A stretch of 64,000 bases of DNA from CAVIQK01 sp963644945 (lineage in GTDB: Bacteria; Bacillota; Clostridia; Christensenellales; DTU072). Within the stretch, counting starts at the first letter, position 1. The number at the start of each line of letters is the position of its first letter. The notes beneath the pieces were generated by a model. That model did not search any database. It was not told the DNA's origin and saw only the letters and a program-made list of their open reading frames with translations. The position numbers and the translations under genes are program-made. Of this stretch, positions 1 through 8,306 are shown one piece after another. Location of the stretch: assembly GCA_963644945.1 (NCBI GenBank), contig CAVIQK010000002.1, forward strand, positions 1 to 64,000, given 5' to 3'.

Positions 1-19
1 ATAAACAGGAGACAGATAA

Positions 20-1066
20 ATGAGTTTATTTTGCAATAAAACATTGATGATAACAGGAGGTACCGGAAGTTTCGGCAATGCCGTCCTCAATCGCTTTTTG
101 AAAACAGACATCGGCGAAATCCGTATTTTCTCACGTGACGAGAAAAAACAAGACGATATGCGCCACGAGTTCCAAGCCAAGATGCCCGAAGTCGCCGACA
201 AAATCAAATTCTATATCGGTGACGTAAGAGATCTTCAATCGGTCAAAAATGCCATGCACGGAGTGAATTATATTTTCCATGCAGCCGCCCTAAAACAAGT
301 CCCGTCTTGCGAATTCTTCCCGATGGAAGCCGTAAGGACCAACGTAATCGGCACCGACAACGTTCTCACCGCAGCAATTGACGAGGGTGTCGAAAGTGTA
401 ATTTGCTTGTCAACGGACAAAGCCGCATACCCCATCAATGCAATGGGCATCACCAAAGCCATCGAAGAAAAAGTCGCAGTCGCAAGGTCGAGAAACAGCG
501 GAAAGACCAAAATCTGTTGCACACGCTACGGAAATGTCATGTGTTCACGTGGCAGCGTCATTCCCCTTTGGATAGACCAAATCAAGAGCGGTCAGCCGAT
601 CACTATAACCGAGCCGACCATGACAAGATTTATCATGTCCCTTGACGAAGCCGTCGATCTCGTTTTATTTGCCTTCGAACATGGCGAAAACGGTGATTTA
701 CTCATCCAAAAAGCCCCCGCTTGCACCATCAAAACCCAAGCAGAAGCCGTTTGCGAATTGTTTGGCGGCAGCAAAAAAGACATTAGAATAATAGGTATCC
801 GCCATGGCGAGAAGATGTACGAAACCTTGCTCACCAACGAAGAATGTGCCAAAGCCGTCGATATGGGCAATTTCTATCGTGTCCCTGCCGACAATCGTGG
901 CTTAAACTACGACAAATATTTCAAAGAAGGCGACGAAAAACGTAACGTTCTCACCGAATTCAATTCCAACAACACCGAACTTCTAGATGTCGAACAAGTC
1001 AAAGAAAAAATCGCAGCCCTTGACTATGTCAAGGACGAACTTGACAAACTTTCACTAAAAATATAG
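20..1066 (+). CDS. fnlA: UDP-GlcNAc 4,6-dehydratase/5-epimerase (CapE/FnlA/WbjB family)
   Basis: This is a cytoplasmic SDR enzyme expected to carry out the first step from UDP-GlcNAc toward UDP-N-acetyl-L-fucosamine. The N-terminal Rossmann motif TGGTGSFG is at about residues 12-19. The active-site stretch STDKAAYPINAMGITKA shows the family's Met-x3-Lys arrangement (MGITK) in place of the usual SDR YxxxK, which is characteristic of CapE/FnlA-type inverting dehydratases. The C-terminal GIRHGEKMYETL motif is also typical. At 348 aa it has normal family length. An AGGAGA ribosome binding site at 7-12 fixes the start. The next two genes encode the remaining two steps, which supports the assignment to L-FucNAc rather than to a PseB or FlaA1 role. 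The upstream part of the operon lies outside the window. Confidence 0.9.
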   Translation: MSLFCNKTLMITGGTGSFGNAVLNRFLKTDIGEIRIFSRDEKKQDDMRHEFQAKMPEVADKIKFYIGDVRDLQSVKNAMHGVNYIFHAAALKQVPSCEFFPMEAVRTNVIGTDNVLTAAIDEGVESVICLSTDKAAYPINAMGITKAIEEKVAVARSRNSGKTKICCTRYGNVMCSRGSVIPLWIDQIKSGQPITITEPTMTRFIMSLDEAVDLVLFAFEHGENGDLLIQKAPACTIKTQAEAVCELFGGSKKDIRIIGIRHGEKMYETLLTNEECAKAVDMGNFYRVPADNRGLNYDKYFKEGDEKRNVLTEFNSNNTELLDVEQVKEKIAALDYVKDELDKLSLKI

Positions 1067-1075
1067 AATTTGCTT

Positions 1076-2281
1076 ATGAATATTCTAGTTACGGGTGCGC
1101 AAGGTTTTGTAGGCAAAAACCTCGTATCTGCACTCAAAAACATCAGAGACGGCAAAGACAAAACTCGTCCGGCGATAGCCATAGGCGAGATTTATGAGTA
1201 CGACCTAGACAACACGCCCGAAGACTTGGACAAATTCTGCTCGACTGCCGATTTTGTTTTTAATTTGGCAGGTGTCAACCGCCCGAAAGATCCCGAAGAA
1301 TTCCAAAAAGGCAATTTCGGTTTTGCGTCCACCCTTCTCGACTCGCTCAAAAAACACGACAACAAATGTCCCGTAATGCTGTCCTCGTCGATCCAAGCGA
1401 CACTCATCGGTAGATATGACGGCGAATACGGCAGAAGCAAAAAGGCAGGCGAAGAACTGTTTTTCGATTATTCCGCAAAAACCGGTGCCAAAGTCCTTGT
1501 ATATAGATTCCCCAATCTTTTCGGCAAGTGGTGTCGCCCGAATTACAACAGTGCGGTTGCGACCTTTTGCAACAACATAGCCCACGATTTACCGATCACC
1601 GTCAACGACCGCTCTACGGAACTAGAACTTTTATATATAGACGACTTAGTAGCCGAAATGCTCGATGCTCTCGAAGGTAAAGAACATCATTGTGAATTTG
1701 ACAAAACCGTTGCCATAGCCACCAAAAACGGCAGATTTTGTTACGTTCCCACGACTCACCACGTCACACTCGGCGAAATAGTTGACCTTCTCACAACCTT
1801 CAAAGCAGAGCCTACTAGCCTCACAATGCCCGAAATCCCTGCCGGCTCATTTTCTAAAAAACTCTATTCGACTTACCTATCTTATCTCCCCAAGGAGAAA
1901 GTTGCATTTCCCCTAAAAATGAACACTGATGCAAGAGGCAGTTTTACAGAGTTGCTACGTACCGACAACTGCGGCCAATTCTCGGTTAATATCTCAAAAC
2001 CGGGGATCACCAAAGGACAACATTGGCACAATAGCAAATGGGAGTTTTTCATCGTCGTGTCGGGACACGGACTTATCGAAGAACGCAAAATCGGCACCGA
2101 CGAAGTGCTAAAATTTGAAGTTGACGGCGACAACATCCAAGCCGTACACATGCTCCCCGGTTACACTCACAACATCATCAATTTGAGTGACACCGAAAAT
2201 CTAGTCACAGTGATGTGGGCGAACGAAAAATTTGATCCCTCTCACCCCGACACCTATTACGAAGAAGTAGTAAAAAACTGA
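1076..2281 (+). CDS. fnlB: Bifunctional CapF/FnlB-type reductase with C-terminal cupin
   Basis: This is the second enzyme of UDP-L-FucNAc synthesis, acting as epimerase/reductase on the 4-keto sugar made by the preceding gene. The N-terminal extended-SDR domain starts with VTGAQGFVGKNL. The C-terminal part, from about residue 275, is a cupin with an HWHNSKWEFF metal-ligand-like motif and a later PGYTHNI, the two-domain architecture known for CapF. The ATG at 1076 is preferred over the in-frame TTG at 1070, because MNILVTG is the usual N terminus. The intergenic gap is only 9 bp and shows no good ribosome binding site, so translation is probably coupled to the upstream gene. It has 401 residues, slightly longer than typical CapF. 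Confidence 0.88.
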   Translation: MNILVTGAQGFVGKNLVSALKNIRDGKDKTRPAIAIGEIYEYDLDNTPEDLDKFCSTADFVFNLAGVNRPKDPEEFQKGNFGFASTLLDSLKKHDNKCPVMLSSSIQATLIGRYDGEYGRSKKAGEELFFDYSAKTGAKVLVYRFPNLFGKWCRPNYNSAVATFCNNIAHDLPITVNDRSTELELLYIDDLVAEMLDALEGKEHHCEFDKTVAIATKNGRFCYVPTTHHVTLGEIVDLLTTFKAEPTSLTMPEIPAGSFSKKLYSTYLSYLPKEKVAFPLKMNTDARGSFTELLRTDNCGQFSVNISKPGITKGQHWHNSKWEFFIVVSGHGLIEERKIGTDEVLKFEVDGDNIQAVHMLPGYTHNIINLSDTENLVTVMWANEKFDPSHPDTYYEEVVKN

Positions 2282-2292
2282 GGATATATAAT

Positions 2293-3477
2293 ATGGAAAT
2301 AAAAACCGATTACTCCAACATAAAATTCAAAAACGACGGAAGATTAAAACTCCTAATCATAGTCGGCACTCGCCCCGAAATCATAAGGCTTGCAGCAGTC
2401 ATCAACAAATGTAGGAAGTATTTTGATTGCATTTTGGCGCACACCGGACAAAACTATGATTACAATCTCAACGGCATCTTTTTCAAGGACCTAAAACTTG
2501 CCGATCCCGAAGTCTATATGGATGCAGTAGGCGACGACCTCGGAGCCACCGTCGGCAATATCATCAATTGCAGTTACAAATTGATGAATGCCGTAAAACC
2601 CGATGCATTGCTAATTCTAGGCGACACCAATTCCTGCCTTTCGGCAATCTCTGCAAAACGCCTACATATTCCGATTTTCCACATGGAAGCAGGCAACCGT
2701 TGCAAAGACGAATGCCTCCCCGAAGAAACCAATCGCCGTATCGTCGATATAATATCTGACGTCAATTTGGCATATTCCGAACATGCCCGTCGCTATCTTG
2801 CCGACTGCGGACTCCCCAAAGAACGCACCTACGTCACCGGTAGCCCGATGGCAGAAGTCTTGCGAGAGAATTTAGCGGACATCGAAAAGTCCGACATTTT
2901 GTCAAAACTAAATTTGCAACCCAAGAAATATATTTTACTTTCGGCTCATAGAGAAGAAAACATCGACACCGAAAAGAACTTCAATTCGCTATTTGGTGCC
3001 ATCAATAAACTTGCCGAAAAATACAACGTTCCCATCCTATATTCATGCCACCCCCGTTCCAAAAAACGTCTAGAAGTTAGTGGTTTCAAACTCGACAAAA
3101 GAGTAATTTGCCACGAGCCTCTAGGTTTCCATGATTACAACAATTTGCAAATGAATGCCCTAGCAGTTGTTTCCGACAGTGGCACGCTCCCCGAAGAAAG
3201 CAGTTTCTATTCAAGTATCGGTCGCCCCTTCCCGGCGGTATGCATAAGGACCTCCACCGAGCGCCCCGAAGCCCTCGACAAAGCATGCTTTATTTTGGCA
3301 GGCATCGACGAAACATCTCTTCTCCAAGCCGTCAGCACGGCAATAGAAATGAATGCCGACGGTGACCACGGCATCCCCGTCCCCGATTATATCGAAGAAA
3401 ACGTCTCCACCAAAGTCGTCAAAATAATTCAGTCATATACCGGAGTAGTCAACAAAATGGTATGGCGAAAATTCTAA
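2293..3477 (+). CDS. fnlC: UDP-N-acetylglucosamine 2-epimerase family (CapG/FnlC/WbjD)
   Basis: This is the third enzyme of UDP-L-FucNAc synthesis, a GT-B-fold 2-epimerase producing UDP-N-acetyl-L-fucosamine. Visible family motifs are VGTRPEIIRLA near the N terminus, HTGQNYD, HMEAGNRC, the PEETNRR catalytic-region motif, SAHREENID, and SDSGTLPEESS in the nucleotide-binding C-terminal half. The length of 394 aa is normal. A GAGGA ribosome binding site precedes the ATG. It follows the CapF-like gene by 11 bp and is followed by a strong terminator, so it closes the operon. The order of the three genes makes the FnlC/CapG call much more likely than a generic WecB. Confidence 0.9.
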   Translation: MEIKTDYSNIKFKNDGRLKLLIIVGTRPEIIRLAAVINKCRKYFDCILAHTGQNYDYNLNGIFFKDLKLADPEVYMDAVGDDLGATVGNIINCSYKLMNAVKPDALLILGDTNSCLSAISAKRLHIPIFHMEAGNRCKDECLPEETNRRIVDIISDVNLAYSEHARRYLADCGLPKERTYVTGSPMAEVLRENLADIEKSDILSKLNLQPKKYILLSAHREENIDTEKNFNSLFGAINKLAEKYNVPILYSCHPRSKKRLEVSGFKLDKRVICHEPLGFHDYNNLQMNALAVVSDSGTLPEESSFYSSIGRPFPAVCIRTSTERPEALDKACFILAGIDETSLLQAVSTAIEMNADGDHGIPVPDYIEENVSTKVVKIIQSYTGVVNKMVWRKF

Positions 3478-3491
3478 CCCACAAAACACCC

Positions 3492-3524
3492 AAAACCGTC
3501 GAAGTCAATCGGCGGTTTTATTTT
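3492..3524 (+). terminator. Rho-independent terminator after fnlC
   Basis: An 11-bp stem begins AAAACCGTCGA and pairs, with one G-U pair, to TCGGCGGTTTT around a 6-nt loop, followed by ATTTT. It ends the L-FucNAc operon. It is nearly the same sequence as the terminator after hcp at 5274. Confidence 0.85.
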
Positions 3525-3560
3525 GCATAAATTTTAAAACAATAAAAATTTTTTCAATTC

Positions 3561-3576
3561 TGTTGTTTTTACAACA
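3561..3576. promoter_or_regulatory. Perfect palindrome upstream of hcp, candidate CRP/FNR-family operator
   Basis: TGTTGT-N4-ACAACA is a perfect inverted repeat with the 4-nt spacing seen in FNR-type sites. Its centre (3568.5) lies 41.5 bp upstream of the start site predicted from the -10 element at 3598-3603, which is the class II activator position. No reasonable -35 hexamer is present. Regulation of hcp by CRP/FNR-family regulators such as HcpR is established in other anaerobes. Assigning this site to such a protein is inference. Confidence 0.6.
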
Positions 3577-3597
3577 TACTTTTTCGTTCGCAAGGCT

Positions 3598-3603
3598 TAT
3601 TAT
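3598..3603 (+). promoter_or_regulatory. Candidate -10 element of the hcp promoter
   Basis: TATTAT is followed about 7 bp later by a predicted start near 3610. The expected -35 window (3575-3580, CATACT) is poor, which fits an activator-dependent promoter using the palindrome just upstream. The leader then carries AAGGAG ahead of the hcp ATG. Confidence 0.45.
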
Positions 3604-3641
3604 TAAGGTACAAATCTAAATATCACGAAAGGAGATACGAA

Positions 3642-5234
3642 ATGGATAATAAAATGTTTTGTTTTCAATGTGAACAAACCGCAGGCTGTGTTGCTTGCCA
3701 AGGAAGAGCCGGAGTCTGTGGCAAGACGTCGGACGTTGCAAGACTCCAAGATGAACTCACCGGAGCGCTTATAGGACTTTCAAGGGCAGTCGACGAAGGA
3801 GTCCCCAAAAGCGACATTTTCCCGACAGTCATCGACGGCTTATTCACCACAATAACCAACGTCAACTTCAACGAAAAAACCATCCAAGCCCTTATTGACA
3901 AAGTCCACTTTTTGAAGAACGAACTCGTCCCCAATTGTAACACATGTGTAGAAAAATGTGGCAGAACGGACGATTATGATATGAATCTCGTTTGGACGGC
4001 ACAAGAGGATATTCGCAGTCTAAAATCACTCATTTTATTCGGCATTCGTGGCATGTCGGCGTATGCCCACCACGCTATGGCGCTAGGTTTTAGCGACGAC
4101 GAAGTCAACCGCTTTTTCATCAAAGCCTTGTTCACGATAGGCGAAGATCTTACGATGGAAGACCTCCTTCCCGTCGTAATGGAAGTCGGCGAAAAGAATC
4201 TAAAATGCATGGCACTTCTCGACCAAGCCAACACCAAAACTTATGGCAATCCCGTCCCCACCACAGTGCCTCTTACAGTAGAAAAAGGTCCCTTCATCGT
4301 CATCTCCGGCCACGACCTCCACGACCTAAAACTCCTTCTTGACCAAACCGAAGGCAAGGGCATCAACATCTACACACATGGCGAAATGTTGCCCGCCCAC
4401 GGCTACCCCGAACTCAAAAAATATCCCCACCTAAAAGGCAACTTCGGTACGGCTTGGCAAAACCAACAAAGAGAGTTTCTAGACATCCCTGCCCCCATCC
4501 TATTCACCACCAATTGCCTCATGCCTCCTAAGCCGAGTTATGCGGACAGAGTTTTCACGACAGCAGTAGTTTCGTATCCCGAAATCAAACATATAGGAGC
4601 CGAAAAGGACTTTTCACCTATCATCAACAAAGCCTTAGAATTAGGTGGCTACAAAGAGGATCAAGCCTTTACGGGCATCAACGGAGGATCCACCGTAATG
4701 ACCGGATTTGCTCGCAATGCAGTCCTATCCAATGCCGAAAAAGTCATCGATTTAGTGAAGAGCGGAGACATCAAACACTTCTTCTTGGTAGGCGGTTGCG
4801 ACGGTGCGAGAGTCGGCAGAAATTATTATACGGAGTTTGTAAAAAACACCCCATCCGACACCGTAGTTTTGACCTTGGCTTGTGGCAAATTCCGTTTCAA
4901 TGACCTAGACCTCGGCACCATCGGCGGACTCCCCCGAATCATGGACGTAGGACAATGCAACGACGCATATAGCGCAATACAAATTGCCGTAGCCCTAGCA
5001 GGCGCTTTCGGATGCGGAGTCAACGATTTACCCTTGTCAATGGTACTGTCTTGGTACGAGCAAAAAGCCGTCTGCATCCTGTTGACGCTTCTATATCTCG
5101 GCATCAAAAATATTCGCCTAGGCCCGACACTCCCCGCCTTCATCTCGAAAAACGTGCTTAATTATCTTGTAGAAAATTTTGGCATCGCCCCGATAACCAC
5201 TCCGGAAGAAGACCTAAAACAACTACTAAAATAG
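3642..5234 (+). CDS. hcp: Hydroxylamine reductase (hybrid-cluster protein)
   Basis: Hcp is a cytoplasmic iron-sulfur protein that reduces hydroxylamine and, as known for the family, nitric oxide, and is induced under nitrosative stress. The N terminus has the cubane-cluster cysteines in a C-x2-C-x8-C-x6-C pattern (C7, C10, C19, C26). Ligand regions of the hybrid cluster are recognisable: SGHDLHDL, TTNCLMPP, GGCDGAR, LACGKFRFN and SWYEQKAV. It has 530 residues, close to normal. The AAGGAG ribosome binding site supports the start. It is monocistronic, with an FNR-like palindrome upstream and its own terminator downstream. No Hcr-type reductase gene is adjacent. Confidence 0.96.
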   Translation: MDNKMFCFQCEQTAGCVACQGRAGVCGKTSDVARLQDELTGALIGLSRAVDEGVPKSDIFPTVIDGLFTTITNVNFNEKTIQALIDKVHFLKNELVPNCNTCVEKCGRTDDYDMNLVWTAQEDIRSLKSLILFGIRGMSAYAHHAMALGFSDDEVNRFFIKALFTIGEDLTMEDLLPVVMEVGEKNLKCMALLDQANTKTYGNPVPTTVPLTVEKGPFIVISGHDLHDLKLLLDQTEGKGINIYTHGEMLPAHGYPELKKYPHLKGNFGTAWQNQQREFLDIPAPILFTTNCLMPPKPSYADRVFTTAVVSYPEIKHIGAEKDFSPIINKALELGGYKEDQAFTGINGGSTVMTGFARNAVLSNAEKVIDLVKSGDIKHFFLVGGCDGARVGRNYYTEFVKNTPSDTVVLTLACGKFRFNDLDLGTIGGLPRIMDVGQCNDAYSAIQIAVALAGAFGCGVNDLPLSMVLSWYEQKAVCILLTLLYLGIKNIRLGPTLPAFISKNVLNYLVENFGIAPITTPEEDLKQLLK

Positions 5235-5273
5235 TACGAAAAAGCACAAAAGAAGTGCTAGAAAAATCAAAAC

Positions 5274-5304
5274 AAAACCGTCGGTATCAATCGGCGGTTT
5301 TTTT
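5274..5304 (+). terminator. Rho-independent terminator after hcp
   Basis: A stem beginning AAAACCGTCG pairs with CGGCGGTTTT, with wobble pairs, and is followed by a run of seven T. A separate small hairpin (AGCAC/GTGCT, 5243-5259) lies just ahead of it. The sequence closely matches the terminator after fnlC. Confidence 0.85.
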
Positions 5305-5320
5305 ATGCATTTACTCTCGT

Positions 5321-5349
5321 TTGACACCCTAGCCCCTAAATGCTACAAT
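5321..5349 (+). promoter_or_regulatory. SigA-type promoter for the metallophosphoesterase
   Basis: TTGACA (5321-5326) and TACAAT (5344-5349) are separated by exactly 17 bp. It lies directly after the hcp terminator and 23 bp ahead of the ATG. Confidence 0.82.
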
Positions 5350-5372
5350 AAAGAAAAACCGAGAGAGTAATA

Positions 5373-6170
5373 ATGTTTGTCGCAATTATCCTTTTAATAT
5401 CGCTCATTTTGATTTGTGCATCCTACTTAACATGGGAAAACACCACCTTTCAAGTGACCGAATATACCGTCAAAGACGAGAAATATAGCGGTCTAAAAAT
5501 CGCCATGGTATCCGACCTACACAACCATTCTTTTGGCGTTGACAACAAAAATCTCCTTTCGGAACTCAAAAAAATCTCCCCCGACTATATCTTTTTCACA
5601 GGCGACACTTTTGACGAAAACGGCTACCAAAATGCTATGTCGCTTCTAAAAAACCTCAAAAACGAAAAGGTATTTTTGATATGGGGAAACCACGATTTAG
5701 TCATTCCCACCTCCCAATTCACCGCCATAAAAGAAGACCTAAAAAGAGAGGGCATTATAATTTTAGAAAATGAAGTCCACGAAGAGAATTTTCAAGGAAA
5801 ACCGCTCTCGATTTTAGGACTAACCGATCTCAAATTTTATCCCGATGCCTCAAAACAAGACTTTCAAGACACCGCCAAAAAGTTCTCCGACATCGAAAAT
5901 TCTTTGGTAATTTCCCACCGTCCGGAACTTTTCGACATCTACAAAGACAACAATTTCCGCTACGTCTTTTCAGGACATGCCCATGGCGGACAATGGCGAA
6001 TTTTCGGACATGGCATCTACACCGTCAATCAAGGACTTTTCCCCAAATACACCGACGGCATCTACCACGACGGCGCCACCACAATGATAGTGTCAAGAGG
6101 ACTCGGCACCTCCGTCCCCGTCCCTCGCATATTCAACCCGCCGGAACTGGTTTTGATCTCATTTGAGTAG
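5373..6170 (+). CDS. Membrane-anchored calcineurin-type metallophosphoesterase
   Basis: This is a predicted dinuclear-metal phosphoesterase of the YkuE/YaeI-like group. One hydrophobic segment (about residues 2-19) anchors it, with the catalytic domain probably outside. All metal motifs are present in order: SDLH (DxH), GDTFD, WGNHD, SHRPE and GHAHGG, plus the SRGLGTSVPVPRIFNPPE tail typical of this family. Homologues act on phospholipid-type or nucleotide substrates; the substrate here cannot be told from sequence. It has its own promoter and no partner gene, and its ribosome binding site is weak (GAGAG). Confidence 0.88.
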   Translation: MFVAIILLISLILICASYLTWENTTFQVTEYTVKDEKYSGLKIAMVSDLHNHSFGVDNKNLLSELKKISPDYIFFTGDTFDENGYQNAMSLLKNLKNEKVFLIWGNHDLVIPTSQFTAIKEDLKREGIIILENEVHEENFQGKPLSILGLTDLKFYPDASKQDFQDTAKKFSDIENSLVISHRPELFDIYKDNNFRYVFSGHAHGGQWRIFGHGIYTVNQGLFPKYTDGIYHDGATTMIVSRGLGTSVPVPRIFNPPELVLISFE

Positions 6171-6250
6171 TTTATCCCAAAACCAAAACCCCACCAAACA
6201 AATCCCATTTTAATTGCACTCGTTTAGGTTTAATTTGAATATTTTTGCAT

Positions 6251-6280
6251 AAAAAAATTCGAGATTTCTCTCGAATTTTC
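6251..6280 (-). terminator. Rho-independent terminator for the Dabb-tRNA-Pro transcript
   Basis: On the minus strand an 11-bp perfect stem (AAAATTCGAGA/TCTCGAATTTT) closes a GAAA tetraloop and runs into a T tract, directly after the CCA end of the tRNA gene. On the plus strand the T tract is weak, so it may only partly stop readthrough from the phosphoesterase gene. Confidence 0.88.
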
Positions 6281-6357
6281 TGGTCGGGGCGACAAGATTT
6301 GAACTTGCGACCTTACGGTCCCGAACCGTACGCGCTACCAAACTGCGCTACGCCCCG
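6281..6357 (-). tRNA. tRNA-Pro (anticodon CGG)
   Basis: The 77-nt minus-strand gene folds into a full cloverleaf. The acceptor stem CGGGGCG pairs with CGCCCCG, the D arm is AGCGCAGUUUGGUAGCGC, and the anticodon stem UACGG/CCGUA encloses loop UUCGGGA, giving anticodon CGG for CCG codons. The T arm contains GUUCAAAUC. Discriminator A and CCA are encoded. Its first base directly follows the stop codon of the upstream Dabb gene, and a terminator follows its CCA end, so it is very likely processed from a shared transcript. Confidence 0.97.
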
Positions 6358-6651
6358 TCAGTCTAAATCGTAGTCGATTGCTACGCTTTTTTCTTGTACC
6401 GCATGCATGTGTTTTTTGACGACATTCACATGGTAAGGATCGTTTTGATAAGCATCGAGTGCATCGGCGTTTTCCAAAACAACGGACAATATTATATCAT
6501 AACTTCTTTGACTATGCAAGAAGTCAACGCCAACTTCAATATCTTTTATTTGCGGAACAACCCCTTTCATCGAAAGCAAAATATTTTTTGTTTCACTAAG
6601 GAGTTCGTTTGTAGGATGTGCCAACTTAAAAACAACAATATGCTTAATCAT
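6358..6651 (-). CDS. Dabb-domain (stress-responsive alpha/beta barrel) protein
   Basis: This 97-residue cytoplasmic protein belongs to the dimeric ferredoxin-like Dabb family, whose cellular role is mostly unknown. Family features are IKHIVVFKL at the N terminus, VGVDF...RSYDIIL in the middle, and the end motif DALDAYQNDPYHVNVVKKHM. The start is placed at the ATG at 6651, because a GGAG (6658-6661) sits 6 nt upstream and the domain begins at that Met; an ATG 21 nt further upstream lacks support. The TGA stop ends exactly where tRNA-Pro begins, so the gene and tRNA should share one transcript from the promoter at 6671-6699. Confidence 0.87.
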   Translation of the reverse strand: MIKHIVVFKLAHPTNELLSETKNILLSMKGVVPQIKDIEVGVDFLHSQRSYDIILSVVLENADALDAYQNDPYHVNVVKKHMHAVQEKSVAIDYDLD

Positions 6652-6670
6652 TTTTTTCTCCGATACGGAC

Positions 6671-6699
6671 ATTTTACTCTAACCCCCGAAAAAATGCAA
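6671..6699 (-). promoter_or_regulatory. SigA-type promoter for the Dabb-tRNA-Pro transcript
   Basis: Read on the minus strand, TTGCAT (6694-6699) and TAAAAT (6671-6676) are 17 bp apart. The predicted start gives a leader of roughly 13 nt that still contains the GGAG ribosome binding site. Confidence 0.65.
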
Positions 6700-6763
6700 C
6701 AATATTTTTTATTCCCCCCAAAAAACTCCCCGATAATTTTACTTTTTTTCAACAAAATTATTC

Positions 6764-6792
6764 TTGAAATGTTCCTACATATTATATATAAT
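6764..6792 (+). promoter_or_regulatory. SigA-type promoter for the DUF1846 operon
   Basis: TTGAAA (6764-6769) and TATAAT (6787-6792) are separated by 17 bp, inside an AT-alternating stretch. The leader is short and carries AAGGAG at 6806-6811. It is divergent from the Dabb promoter. Confidence 0.8.
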
Positions 6793-6818
6793 ATTACCAA
6801 GTAAAAAGGAGTATGAAT

Positions 6819-8306
6819 ATGAAACAAGGTTTCGACAGTGAAAAATATCTAGATTTACAAACAACCAGAATCAGCGAAAGAATAAAAGAATTCGGTGGCA
6901 AACTCTACTTGGAATTCGGTGGCAAATTATTTGACGACTTCCATGCATCGAGAGTACTCCCCGGCTTCAAACCCGACAATAAAATAACCATGCTCGAAGG
7001 GCTAAAAGATCAAGCCGAAATAGTCATTGCCATCAACAGCATCGACATAGAAACCAACAAACTTCGTGCAGACCTCGGCATCACCTACGATGCGGACGTT
7101 TTACGTCTTATCGACATTTTTAGAGCAAGAGGCTTCTACGTCGGAAGCGTCGTCATGTCGAGATTTTCGGACACCTACAAGCAAGCCCTCGTTTTCAAAC
7201 ACAAACTAGAAAAAATGGGCATCAAAGTATATAAACACTACCCGATAGCAGGATATCCCGCCAACGTTGACGTCATCGTCTCCGACGAAGGTTACGGCAA
7301 AAACGAGTTCATCGAAACCACTCGTCCCCTAGTCGTCGTGACAGCCCCGGGACCGGGATCGGGCAAAATGGCGACATGCTTATCCCAACTTTACCACGAA
7401 CAAAAAAGAGGAGTGAAAGCCGGTTACGCAAAATACGAAACCTTCCCTATTTGGAACATCCCCCTCAACCACCCCATAAACATAGCCTACGAAGCGGCGA
7501 CTGCCGACCTCAACGACGTCAACATGATAGATCCCTATCATTTGGCAGCCTACGGAATCTCGACCGTCAACTACAATCGTGACGTCGAAATATTCCCCGT
7601 TCTCAACCGCATTTTCAAAAACATTTACGGCTATTCCCCCTACAAATCGCCCACCGACATGGGAGTCAACATGATAGGTTATGCGATTTTAGACGACGAA
7701 GTTTGTAGAGAAGCCTCAAAACAAGAGGTTATTCGTAGATACTACAAAGCCCTCGTTGACGAAAGAAGAGGAATAGGCGCCATCGAAACCGTCAACAAGA
7801 TAGAAGTCTTGATGAACAACCTTGACCTTACTCCGGAAGATCGCAAAGTAGCCGTTGCGGCCAACGAGAAAGCGACCGCCACAGGAGTCCCCTGTGCAGC
7901 CATCGAACTCCCCGACGGAAGAATCGTCACCGGCAAAACCACCGATTTACTCGGTTGTTCCTCGGCAATGCTACTCAATGCCTTGAAAACTCTTGCCAAG
8001 ATAGACGACGATCTCGACCTAATATCCCCCGTCATCATCGGACCTATCCAAGAACTCAAAACCAAACGTCTAGGATCGGTCAACCCAAGACTACACACCG
8101 ACGAAGTGCTTATTGCCTTGTCGATATGCGCAGCCACCGATTCGCTTGCGAAAAAAGCCTTGTCATGCCTTAATAAACTCCAAGGTTGTGACGTTCACTC
8201 CACCGTCATTTTGTCCCCCGTTGACGAGCAAACCTTCCGCCGTCTCGGAGTCAACTTGACCTCGGATCCCAAATATTCAGGAAAAAAACTATTCCATAAA
8301 AATTAA
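6819..8306 (+). CDS. DUF1846 family protein
   Basis: This 495-residue protein belongs to DUF1846, a conserved Firmicutes family with no firmly established reaction. It begins with the family-typical GFDSEKYLDLQ and contains a P-loop-like PGPGSGKMAT (about residues 177-186), the NHPINIAYEAATADLNDVN region and SPTDMGVNMIG. The ATG at 6819 is chosen over that at 6813 because the AGGAG box is 7 nt from it and only 1 nt from the other. The gene opens a coupled operon: its TAA overlaps the next ATG by one base. All residues I would expect in the family core appear present, unlike several downstream partners. Confidence 0.88.
   Translation: MKQGFDSEKYLDLQTTRISERIKEFGGKLYLEFGGKLFDDFHASRVLPGFKPDNKITMLEGLKDQAEIVIAINSIDIETNKLRADLGITYDADVLRLIDIFRARGFYVGSVVMSRFSDTYKQALVFKHKLEKMGIKVYKHYPIAGYPANVDVIVSDEGYGKNEFIETTRPLVVVTAPGPGSGKMATCLSQLYHEQKRGVKAGYAKYETFPIWNIPLNHPINIAYEAATADLNDVNMIDPYHLAAYGISTVNYNRDVEIFPVLNRIFKNIYGYSPYKSPTDMGVNMIGYAILDDEVCREASKQEVIRRYYKALVDERRGIGAIETVNKIEVLMNNLDLTPEDRKVAVAANEKATATGVPCAAIELPDGRIVTGKTTDLLGCSSAMLLNALKTLAKIDDDLDLISPVIIGPIQELKTKRLGSVNPRLHTDEVLIALSICAATDSLAKKALSCLNKLQGCDVHSTVILSPVDEQTFRRLGVNLTSDPKYSGKKLFHKN

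Noticed and set aside
6394..6804. Plus-strand ORF of 136 codons over the Dabb gene and the divergent promoters
   Set aside because: It is antisense to a recognisable Dabb gene, covers two promoters, and ends in low-complexity Phe/Leu/Ile-rich residues.
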